Below, piece after piece: positions 1 through 7,875 of a stretch of 10,589 nt of DNA; the stretch's first letter is position 1, and every line of letters begins with the position of its first letter. The stretch is from CAYWTX01 sp964461295. GTDB taxonomy: Bacteria; Planctomycetota; Phycisphaerae; SM23-33. The stretch lies in the NCBI GenBank assembly GCA_964461295.1, contig CAYWTX010000676.1, positions 1 through 10,589 on the forward strand, in the 5' to 3' direction. The notes beneath the pieces are model-generated. The model was given only the letters and a program-made list of their open reading frames with translations. It was not told the DNA's origin and made no database searches. The position numbers and the translations under genes are program-made.

Positions 1-263
1 CTCGACAGCAGCGCCAGGCCCGCCAGGCCCGTCATCGCCGCCGGGTACGACCGCCCGCCATAGTTGGCAGGCACGCTCCCGTCGGGCTGCTGCGTCTTGG
101 CCAGGTAGTCCAGCCCCTTCAGGACCGACTTGACGATCTGCTCGTCCACCAGCTTCGGCAGGCGCGACGAGTCCGCCTCCTCGGCCGGCACGGTCGGCCC
201 GCCGCAAGTGCATGCCGCCGCCAGCAACCCCGGCAGCCAGATTCTACGCGACAATCCGGTCAT
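1..263 (-). CDS. Secreted prenyltransferase/squalene-oxidase-repeat-like protein, N-terminal part (3' end beyond window)
   Basis: Only the first 87 codons are present, and the frame is open to the left edge. The N-terminus carries two arginines, then a short hydrophobic stretch (IWLPGLLAAAC), which looks like an export signal. Cys18 after LAAA could be a loose lipobox, so a lipoprotein is possible. After a Pro/Glu/Ser linker, residues 46-87 read KSVLKGLDYLAKTQQPDGS and, further on, YPAAMTGLAGLALLS. This is the helix / QxxDGS turn / helix pattern of alpha/alpha-toroid proteins of the prenyltransferase and squalene oxidase repeat family, many of which in Planctomycetota are exported proteins of unknown role. 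The ATG at 263 was chosen because the signal-like segment follows directly and AGGA lies six bases upstream. The frame stays open further upstream, so a longer start is not excluded. The substrate is unknown; a cyclase activity should not be assumed from this fragment. Confidence 0.72.
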   Translation of the reverse strand, partial: MTGLSRRIWLPGLLAAACTCGGPTVPAEEADSSRLPKLVDEQIVKSVLKGLDYLAKTQQPDGSVPANYGGRSYPAAMTGLAGLALLS

Positions 264-478
264 GGCACGTCCTGGACCACCCTTCGCTTCCTTCAACCTC
301 CTCCGCCACGCGCCGGCCCTTCATGGTTGCGTAAACCGTGTTCACGCTTGCGACAAACGCGGCCATTTCCCTCGCGACAATTCACCCCGTTTGCGGGCGA
401 GGCGTTTCGGAAGCGGAGAGCAATGGTCGATGCCAAATGAGAAACGCCACTAACCCGGTGGGCGGCTTCGCAACGCAA

Positions 479-674
479 CAGAGCCGTCCCTTAGGGACGG
501 TCGGGTGCGAATGAGGGACCGTTCGCGACAGCGGGGCGGGATGCAAGCGGTCCGGCACGCGGGGCGGGATGGAAGCGGTCCGGCACGCGGGCCGGGATGA
601 AAGCGGTCCGGCACGCGGGGCGGGATGGAAGCGGTCCCTGGTCCGCGGGCGACCGTCCCTAAGGGACGGCTCTG
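479..674. repeat. MITE/REP-like element with perfect 25-bp inverted ends around 28-bp tandem repeats
   Basis: Bases 479-503 and 650-674 are exact reverse complements, and the element starts with CA and ends with TG. Each arm is itself a hairpin (CCGTCCC, loop TTA or TAA, GGGACGG). Between the arms lie head-to-tail 28-bp units at 531-558, 559-586 and 587-614, plus a partial unit at 615-637. They differ by one or two bases. A second inner inverted pair is GGGACCG (515-521) and CGGTCCC (632-638). No target-site duplication is visible at the ends and there is no transposase, so if mobile it would be non-autonomous. Origin and function are unknown; a structured RNA is an alternative reading. Confidence 0.85.
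531..637. repeat. 28-bp tandem repeat, about 3.8 copies
   Basis: Three full 28-base units begin at 531, 559 and 587, and a fourth at 615 matches for 23 bases before diverging. The unit begins GCGGG(G/C)CGGGATG and ends GCGGTCCGGCAC. Copies vary at unit positions 6 and 14, with a further A/G change in the third copy (unit position 14 is C, G, A, G in order). There are no spacers between units. Confidence 0.9.
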
Positions 675-723
675 ATGGGATTTCGCGAACTGGGTATCCA
701 CTTGACTCAACCGGGGCTCCGGC

Positions 724-743
724 GTGGCATGGGCGGGACGCCC
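724..743. repeat. Degenerate REP-like hairpin
   Basis: The left arm GTGGCATGGGCG (724-735) is followed by loop GGA (736-738) and CGCCC (739-743). The right arm then stops matching, as if the outer part had decayed. The GTGGCA edge and GGA loop are shared with the two-hairpin element at 849-899, which suggests one repeat family. Confidence 0.45.
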
Positions 744-848
744 GCTCTCCCCGCCCGGATCGCCCCCGAGCCAGCCCCCTCTGGCGGCGTTGCCGAGGTG
801 CGTCAATCCCTAGGGTCCGTCACGGAATAACCTGAGCAAGCCAGTCTT

Positions 849-899
849 GGTGGCACAGCTTTCCAAGCTGTGCAGCACAGGTCGGAGACCTGTGCCACC
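849..899. repeat. Two-hairpin palindromic repeat (BIME/REP-like), possibly acting as 3' structure for the kinase mRNA
   Basis: The outer arms GGTGGCACAG (849-858) and CTGTGCCACC (890-899) are perfect reverse complements. Inside are two perfect 9-bp hairpins: 853-873 with loop TCC and 875-895 with loop GGA, separated by a single A at 874. The sequence can therefore fold either as two adjacent hairpins or with a closing outer stem. It lies 35 bases past the stop codon of the hybrid kinase, where a transcript end would be expected. There is no T-run, so it is not a canonical intrinsic terminator. Confidence 0.85.
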
Positions 900-934
900 T
901 GGGAAACGTGAACAAGCTATTTCGTGACGGCGCC

Positions 935-3109
935 CTACCGCCGTCGGGGCCGGCACAGGATCTTCGCGACGGTCTTCGCAAGCGTCCGCGAACTGAACGG
1001 TTTGATGAGCAGGTTGACTTCCGGCGGGACCACACCGTGCCCGGTCAGCATCCCGCCCGTGTGGCCTGAAACCATCAGGACCCGGCCGCCCGGGCGGACC
1101 GCCAGGAAGTGCTTGGCCAGTTCGGGCCCGCTCCAGCCGGGCATCACCACGTCGGTGATGAGCAAGTCGATGCTGCCCCGTACCGACTCGATCACCGCCA
1201 TGGCTTCCTGGGCGCTGCCCGCCGCCAGGACGGCGTACCCGCACTCGCCAAGCGTCTCCACCAGGATTCGCCGGATCGCTTCCTCGTCCTCGACTACAAG
1301 GACGGTGCCCGATCCCCGCCGAAGGTCGCGCGTTTCCGGGCACTGCCGGGCCGATCCGGCCGCGTCCTCGACCGCGGGGAAGTGGAGCCGGAACCTCGTG
1401 CCATGCTTGAGCTGGCTCTGGACCTCGATGAACCCGCAGCTCTGGGCGACGAACCCGTGAACCATCGCCAGGCCCAGCCCCGTGCCTTGCCCTACGGGCT
1501 TGGTGGTGAAGAACGGCTCAAAGATGTGCCCCAGCGTTTCACGGTCCATCCCCGCCCCGTTGTCGCTGACCGTCAACACGACATGCCGCCCTGCCGATGC
1601 GCCGACGTGCTGCCGGACGAACTCCTCCTCCAGCACGACATTCTCGATCTCAATTGTCAGCTGCCCGCCCTTGGGCATGGCGTCCCGCGCGTTGAGAACC
1701 AGGTTCAGCAACGCCTGCTGGAACTGGCCGGTGTCCACGCGGATGCTCCACAAGCCGTCACAAGACAGGATCGACGTCTTGATGTCTTCGCCAAGCGTCT
1801 GCGCCATCGACTTCATCATGTCGCCGGTCGCCGAGGTCACATCGATGACCTCGGGCCGAAGGACCTGCTGGCGACTGAACGCCAGGAGCTGTCCCGAGAT
1901 GGCCTCGCACCGCTCGGCCGCCTTCAGGATCTGCTCCATCGGCTCCCTTCCCGCCTTCCCGACCAGCGAGCGCCGCAGCAACAGCTCCCCGTACCCCTTG
2001 ATCACCATCAACTGGTTGCGGAAGTCGTGGGCCACGCCCCCGGCCAGTTGCCCGATGGCCTCCATCCTCTGCGCCTGAGCGAACTGTTCGCGAAGATTCC
2101 TCTGCTCCGTGATGTCGTCAAACGTCGCGTACACCTGATAGGGCTGACTCTCGCCCGCCCGGAACTGCGGCACGGCGCAGACGCTGATCCAGACATACGA
2201 CTTGCGCCGCGGGTTGAGCACGCCCATGATCACATCGCGCACTTCTTTGCCGGTCCTCAGCGAAACCATGGACGGGTGTGTCTCGTCGGCAAAGTCCGAC
2301 CCATCCTCATGGACCGCGCGCCAACGCCGGTCGTTGGGCGCGCGTCCCTGCGACTGGTCAAGCGACAGACCCAGGATCCGCTCTGCCGCCGGGTTCGCCG
2401 AGACGATCCTGCCGCTGGCGTCCAGATAGATCACCCCTTGCGCCATGGTATGGAACAGCGTGCGGTACTTCTCTTCGCTCTCCCGCAATGCCTCGGCCCG
2501 TTTGAGGTAGGTGATGTCGCTCATCGCCACATGGATCGCCGGGCCCGCGCCCCCTTCCCCGGACTCCTGGCCCCGCCGGTCCTGCCGGAGACTGTCCAGG
2601 TGGGCATCGAAGCTGGAACCATCCGCCCGTCTGAGCGTCAACTCGCAGGTCTGCTTCTCGGCCGAGTGCAGCACGCTCACCAGATGCTGGTCCCACTGGT
2701 CGCGGCCCTCGGGCGCGACGAACCGTCCAAGCCCGCGCCCGACCAATCTGGGCCGTTCGCCCCCCAGCATCGCCGCGCCGGCGAGGTTCACCTCCGCGAT
2801 CCGCCCTCCGGGCGTGAGCGTGAAGTACCCCGCCGGCGCAAAATCGTACAGGCCCAGGTACTTGTCCCGCGACTCCTCCAAGGCCACTTGAGCTCGCTTG
2901 AGTTCATCGTTCTGCATCTCCAACTCGACCTGGTGAACCTGGAGCTCGTGGAGGAGACTCTCCGCGGCCCTCCCGCTCGCCTCCCCCCGCGGGATCCGGG
3001 CGAGTTTCTTCTCGGCGGCAGCCCTCAGCCCCCGCGCGGCAGGCACGCCATGGCCCAACGGCCGGCGGCCGCGATTCCCATCCCCCCGGCGCTTCTTCTT
3101 CTCGCTCAT
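935..3109 (-). CDS. Soluble PAS-domain hybrid sensor histidine kinase with C-terminal receiver
   Basis: The product has 724 aa and no membrane segment, so it should act in the cytoplasm. Order of parts: a basic N-terminus; a short coiled coil (about 50-80, LLHELQVHQVELEMQ); PAS 1 (about 82-205); PAS 2 with PAC (about 206-335); HisKA with H361 in GGVAHDFRNQL; HATPase with N-box N473 (LLNLVLNARDAM), G1 box around D516 (SDNGAGMD), F box EPFFTT and G2 box GTGLGLA; and a receiver (602-718) with acidic residues near 607-610, phosphoacceptor D653 (LLITDVVMPG) and K703 (LIKPFS). All catalytic residues are present. By family knowledge it autophosphorylates on H361 and passes phosphate to D653; the signal and the downstream partner are unknown. 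Its ATG overlaps the TGA of the CheB-CheR gene (ATGA) with AAGGAG just upstream, so translation is probably coupled. The stop is TAG at 935-937. Confidence 0.95.
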   Translation of the reverse strand: MSEKKKRRGDGNRGRRPLGHGVPAARGLRAAAEKKLARIPRGEASGRAAESLLHELQVHQVELEMQNDELKRAQVALEESRDKYLGLYDFAPAGYFTLTPGGRIAEVNLAGAAMLGGERPRLVGRGLGRFVAPEGRDQWDQHLVSVLHSAEKQTCELTLRRADGSSFDAHLDSLRQDRRGQESGEGGAGPAIHVAMSDITYLKRAEALRESEEKYRTLFHTMAQGVIYLDASGRIVSANPAAERILGLSLDQSQGRAPNDRRWRAVHEDGSDFADETHPSMVSLRTGKEVRDVIMGVLNPRRKSYVWISVCAVPQFRAGESQPYQVYATFDDITEQRNLREQFAQAQRMEAIGQLAGGVAHDFRNQLMVIKGYGELLLRRSLVGKAGREPMEQILKAAERCEAISGQLLAFSRQQVLRPEVIDVTSATGDMMKSMAQTLGEDIKTSILSCDGLWSIRVDTGQFQQALLNLVLNARDAMPKGGQLTIEIENVVLEEEFVRQHVGASAGRHVVLTVSDNGAGMDRETLGHIFEPFFTTKPVGQGTGLGLAMVHGFVAQSCGFIEVQSQLKHGTRFRLHFPAVEDAAGSARQCPETRDLRRGSGTVLVVEDEEAIRRILVETLGECGYAVLAAGSAQEAMAVIESVRGSIDLLITDVVMPGWSGPELAKHFLAVRPGGRVLMVSGHTGGMLTGHGVVPPEVNLLIKPFSSRTLAKTVAKILCRPRRR

Positions 3110-6093
3110 CGGCTCCTTCCCTTCCCCTGGCCGCCCGCCTCCGCGGCGGGCGAATGGCCCGTGACGTCCTGCATCGCCAGAAGAATCAACGGCGCCTGGC
3201 CCGTCTGTCCCGCGATGCGCCGGGCATTGAGCAGCAGCTTCCTGCGCCCGATGGAGGCGAACTCCTCCTCCACCACCACGTCCTCAAAGCTCGTGTCACG
3301 CGGCAGGATCGTCTCCAGCAGTTCCCGCAGGCGGGGAATGTCCCACTGGCGGTCGCCCAGTTCATAGAAGTGGCGCCCGACGGTGTGCTCCTGGGCGACG
3401 CCAAAGAGGCGATAGAACGAGCGGCTGGCCGAGATCACCGTCAGGCCGCCGTCCAGCACGATCAGGGGCTCCCGGATCGTGTCCACGATCCCCCGGGCGT
3501 AGTCGCGCGCCGCCTGCGCGTCCGCCTCGACCTTCTTCAACTTGGTAATGTCGGTGAAGGCCAGCACCACCCCCTCGATCACATTGTCCAGGGTCCGGTA
3601 CGGGATGATCCGGACCCGGTACTGTTCCTGGCCGATCGTCCGCACCTGCTTCTCGCGGGGCACGAGCGAATCGAGGACCCCGTGCGCCTCGGCAACCAGG
3701 TCGTCACCCTCGATGTTCGACTTGATGTCGCCCAGGGGCCGCCCGACGTCCGAGGCGACCAGGCAATACACCGTGGCGGCCTGGCGGGTGAATCGCTTGA
3801 TGACGAGGCGTCCATCGAGGAAGATCGTCCCCCCGTCGGTGTTGTCCAGGAGATTCTTCAAGTCGCTCTGCATCTCGGCGAGCCGCTCGTTCTTCGCCCC
3901 CAATTCGGCGTTGACCGTCACGAGTTCCTCGTTGAGCGACTGCAGCTCCTCCTTGGCGGTCTCCATCTCTTCGTTGGTGGACTGGAGTTCCTCGTTGGTG
4001 GACTGAAGTTCCTCGTTGGTGCTCTTGAGTTCCTCGTTGGCCGCCTGCAACTCCTCGATGTTGGCGTGAAGGCTCTCCCTCGTGTACAGCAGCGATTGCG
4101 CAAGCTCCTCCACGCGCCGGGCGTCTTTCCCCCCCACGGACCGCTTCGCCGCGACCAATCCCTTCTTCGCCGCGGGCGGGGGCTCCACGAAGCTGACGAT
4201 CAGGCACATCGGGGACGCATCCGGCTCCGTCATCGGCCTGACCGAAAGGTCCACCCCATGCACGCCGCCATCGGCCTTGACCTGAAGATTCCCGCAGAAC
4301 ACCGGCTTCTTCCGGGCCACCGCGTCGTGAATGGCCGTCCGCAACTCCAGTTGCAGCCCTTCACGAGCCATCTCGATGATGTTCAGGCTCGCCCGCCCCG
4401 GCGCCGGACGCAGGCATTTCCCCGTGTCGCCGTGCACGTACAGAATGCCGCCCGTCTCGTCGGTTACCACCGACGGCGGGGCGAACGACTGGAGCAGCAG
4501 CCGCTTGGTGAGGTCGGCCACGTCGGCCCTCTGTGCCTTCCCGCCCGCCGCTTCCGGCTCCTCCTCGGCCCGCGCCGTGATCGAGGCCGGCCCGCCCGCC
4601 ATCCTCCTGCCGACCGAAGCGACGGTTGGCCTGGCCTGGTAGAACTTGTGCTTCCGACTGAGCGGCGAAAACAGGGCCGTATGATCCCCGATGCTTTCCG
4701 ACGGGCTCAGAAACAGCACCCCGCCCGGCCTCAGCGCGTAATGGAAGGTCGGGAACAGCCGGTCCTGGAGCTCCGGCTCAAAGTAGATGAGCACGTTGCG
4801 GCAACTGACCATGTCCAACTTCGTGAAGGGCGGATCCTTGATCACGTTCTGGACGGCGAAGACGACCATCTCCCGGATGTCCTTCCTGATCCGATGGCCG
4901 GTCTCCTCCTTGGCGAAGAACCGCCGCAGCCTCTCGGACGGAACGTCCATGGCGATGTTCGGCGGGTAGGCGCCCGAACGGGCCGACGCGATGGCGTCCG
5001 CATGAATGTCCGTGGCGTAAACCTGGACCTTGTACTCCTGCTTGATGTCCTCCATGTACTCCCGAAAGAGGATGGCGATTGAGTAGGCCTCCTCGCCCGT
5101 CGCGCACCCGGGCACCCAGACCCGGAAGACGTACTTCTCCGGTTTGTCCGCGAACAACCGCGGCAGGATATCCCTCTTCATCGCGTCGAACGCCTCGGGA
5201 TCCCGGAAGAAGCTCGTGACGTTGATGAGCAGTTCCCTGAAGAGCAGTTGCACCTCCTCGACGTGCTCCTGGAGGTAATGGGCGTAGGTCGCCACGGCCT
5301 CGATGCCGTGAGCGGCCATGCGCCGTTCCACACGACGGCCCACCGTGCTCTTCTTGTATAGCGAGAAGTCGTGCCCGGTCCGCGAGCGGAGCAGTTGCAG
5401 GATCTTGCCGAGGTCGTGCCCCGCCGACGGAGCGATGGGGACGGGCCCCGTCGCCTTCCTGTGAACGGCCTTCGCGTAGGACATCAGGGCGCCAGGCATT
5501 TTCTCGACGGGCAGAACATAGGTGGCCAACCCGCTCTCCACCGCGCTGGCGGGCATTCCGTCGTACTTCGCCGTGCCCGGCTCCTGCACAAAGGACACGC
5601 CGCCCGCGCCGTGAACGGCACGCAGCCCGAGCGTGCCGTCCGTGCCCGTGCCCGACAGGATCACGCATATCGCCTTCTCCCCCTGGTCCTCGGCCACGGA
5701 CCGGAAGAAGGCATCGATCAGCATCCTCTGGCCGCGGGCCGCCTCGGGAACGCTGATCTGGAGGGTGCCGTGGAAAAGGGTCAACTCCCGGTTCGGCGGG
5801 ATCACGTAGACGTGGTTCGGCGCCACGGGCATCTGGTCCTTCGCCTCGACCACCGGCATCGTCGTGGTTCGCTGTAGGATCTCCGTCAGCATGCTTTCGT
5901 GCCCGGGATCAAGGTGGGGCACCAGGACGAACGCCATCCCGCTCTCGCTCGGCACCAGGCGAAAGAACTGCTCGAACGCCTGAAGCCCCCCGGCCGAGGC
6001 CCCCATCCCAACGATGGCGAAACTGCCGTCCCCCTTCTGCGCCTTCGGGCTGCCCGACGCCGCCGAGCTCTTGCCTCGCCTCTTGGCAGCCAT
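3106..6093 (-). CDS. CheB methylesterase - CheR methyltransferase - PAS fusion protein
   Basis: The product has 995 aa. Residues 24-205 are a CheB methylesterase domain with the expected triad S33 (GASAGGL), H60 (VPHLDPGH) and D152 (GTGTDGT), but no N-terminal receiver. Residues 225-490 are CheR: an N-domain with basic KKSTVGRRVERRM, NVTSFFRDPEAF, the SAM loop VPGCATGEEAYS (327-338) and SCRNVLIYF (430-438). Residues 527-637 form a PAS-like domain, 660-745 a long NEEL-repeat coiled coil, about 746-850 a PAS_10-type domain, and 866-980 a final PAS. In chemotaxis these activities remove and add methyl groups on receptor glutamates. Here no receptor, CheA or CheW gene is near, so the target is unknown. 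Many relatives continue into a kinase; this one stops after the last PAS and the kinase is the next gene, overlapping by 4 bp. The start at 6093 is preceded by GAAAGG and a promoter at 6157-6184. Confidence 0.95.
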   Translation of the reverse strand: MAAKRRGKSSAASGSPKAQKGDGSFAIVGMGASAGGLQAFEQFFRLVPSESGMAFVLVPHLDPGHESMLTEILQRTTTMPVVEAKDQMPVAPNHVYVIPPNRELTLFHGTLQISVPEAARGQRMLIDAFFRSVAEDQGEKAICVILSGTGTDGTLGLRAVHGAGGVSFVQEPGTAKYDGMPASAVESGLATYVLPVEKMPGALMSYAKAVHRKATGPVPIAPSAGHDLGKILQLLRSRTGHDFSLYKKSTVGRRVERRMAAHGIEAVATYAHYLQEHVEEVQLLFRELLINVTSFFRDPEAFDAMKRDILPRLFADKPEKYVFRVWVPGCATGEEAYSIAILFREYMEDIKQEYKVQVYATDIHADAIASARSGAYPPNIAMDVPSERLRRFFAKEETGHRIRKDIREMVVFAVQNVIKDPPFTKLDMVSCRNVLIYFEPELQDRLFPTFHYALRPGGVLFLSPSESIGDHTALFSPLSRKHKFYQARPTVASVGRRMAGGPASITARAEEEPEAAGGKAQRADVADLTKRLLLQSFAPPSVVTDETGGILYVHGDTGKCLRPAPGRASLNIIEMAREGLQLELRTAIHDAVARKKPVFCGNLQVKADGGVHGVDLSVRPMTEPDASPMCLIVSFVEPPPAAKKGLVAAKRSVGGKDARRVEELAQSLLYTRESLHANIEELQAANEELKSTNEELQSTNEELQSTNEEMETAKEELQSLNEELVTVNAELGAKNERLAEMQSDLKNLLDNTDGGTIFLDGRLVIKRFTRQAATVYCLVASDVGRPLGDIKSNIEGDDLVAEAHGVLDSLVPREKQVRTIGQEQYRVRIIPYRTLDNVIEGVVLAFTDITKLKKVEADAQAARDYARGIVDTIREPLIVLDGGLTVISASRSFYRLFGVAQEHTVGRHFYELGDRQWDIPRLRELLETILPRDTSFEDVVVEEEFASIGRRKLLLNARRIAGQTGQAPLILLAMQDVTGHSPAAEAGGQGKGRSR
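3113..3118 (-). promoter_or_regulatory. Ribosome binding site of the hybrid kinase, inside the CheB-CheR gene
   Basis: AAGGAG on the minus strand lies three bases before the kinase ATG (3107-3109) and is encoded within the last codons of the upstream gene. Together with the ATGA stop/start overlap it fixes the kinase start and points to translational coupling, by which ribosomes finishing the fusion protein re-initiate. Confidence 0.65.
3868..4056 (-). repeat. In-frame heptad repeat (EELQSTN type) encoding a coiled coil
   Basis: Residues 680-742 of the CheB-CheR-PAS protein are nine consecutive seven-residue units: EELQAAN, EELKSTN, EELQSTN twice, EEMETAK, EELQSLN, EELVTVN, AELGAKN, ERLAEMQ. 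At the DNA level the middle units form a near-identical 21-bp direct repeat. This is the parallel signalling-helix-like linker typical of this fusion family, joining the enzymatic half to the PAS domains and probably dimerising the protein. Confidence 0.85.
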
Positions 6094-6156
6094 GCGCTTG
6101 CCCTTTCTTCCCGCTTACCCGACCAGCCCTATCCCTGGATGTGCGTGACCGGACGA

Positions 6157-6184
6157 ATTATACCCCCTCGCCAGCCATCGGCAA
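6157..6184 (-). promoter_or_regulatory. Sigma70-type promoter for the CheB-CheR / hybrid kinase operon
   Basis: Read on the minus strand, -35 TTGCCG (6179-6184, four of six consensus bases) is followed after 16 bases by a perfect -10 TATAAT (6157-6162). The predicted start is near 6150, leaving a leader of roughly 57 bases to the ATG at 6093. It lies in the gap after asnS, so the operon probably has its own transcription start. Confidence 0.65.
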
Positions 6185-6255
6185 CGCCCTTGTCATCACC
6201 CGCATCCATGCCGACCGACACCGCGAATCCCAGTTCTTTCACAAACTCTCAGAAC

Positions 6256-7662
<1,407 letters not shown>

Positions 7663-7682
7663 TCTCTTCTCCCTGTGTCGCT

Positions 7683-7711
7683 ATCATCGCGCCCCAGCCG
7701 CGGGGAGTCAA
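7683..7711 (-). promoter_or_regulatory. Sigma70-type promoter candidate for asnS
   Basis: On the minus strand, TTGACT (7706-7711, five of six to the -35 consensus) is followed after 17 bases by GATGAT (7683-7688, four of six to the -10). Transcription would start near 7676, giving a very short leader that still contains the AGGGAG ribosome site at 7669-7674. Confidence 0.5.
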
Positions 7712-7875
7712 CCGGCCCAACCAGCCAAACCCCTCCCATGGGACTGGCCGTGATACAGGGCTCGCGTTGAGCAACTTGCCGAAGCGGCCCCGGGCGGCGA
7801 CGCCCTGCTGCTGCTGCGCAGCTTGACCTCAGGAGTTGACAGCCTCTCCCAACCCCAGCGCCCCCCGCATCCGTG

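Larger units (their letters stand above)
264..934. other. Gene-poor intergenic region rich in palindromic repeats
   Basis: No frame here encodes a recognisable protein. The short open frames through it are translations of GC-rich repeats (for example a minus frame across 450-806 full of Pro/Arg/Ser). Bases 264-478 hold the leader of the leftmost gene and no clear promoter match. Bases 479-674, 724-743 and 849-899 hold three repeat elements listed separately. The remainder shows nothing I can assign. Confidence 0.7.

Noticed and set aside
531..637. Possible CRISPR array from regular 28-bp repeats
   Set aside because: The units are directly adjacent with no spacers, and there are no cas genes in the window.
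450..806. Minus-strand open frame of 118 codons across the repeats
   Set aside because: Its protein is a translation of the tandem and inverted repeats, rich in Pro, Arg and Ser, with no recognisable motif or credible start.
3100..3118. The kinase and CheB-CheR genes as one gene broken by a frameshift
   Set aside because: The kinase has its own ribosome site, a basic Met-initiated N-terminus and a family-typical coil before its first PAS. An ATGA overlap is a normal operon junction.
1109..5082. Long plus-strand open frames opposite the kinase and CheB-CheR genes (1109-3367 and 3154-5082)
   Set aside because: They are antisense shadows from GC-biased third positions. Their proteins are Arg/Pro/His/Leu-rich without motifs, while the minus strand encodes complete conserved domains.
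7805..7816. CTG trinucleotide run (four copies)
   Set aside because: Too short to be meaningful in GC-rich DNA.
7740..7875. Coding-like plus-strand peptide (RVEQLAEAAPGGDALLLLRSL) between asnS and nfnB
   Set aside because: It is short, has no start codon or ribosome site at its front, and runs straight into the antisense of nfnB. It could be a gene remnant, but nothing confirms that.
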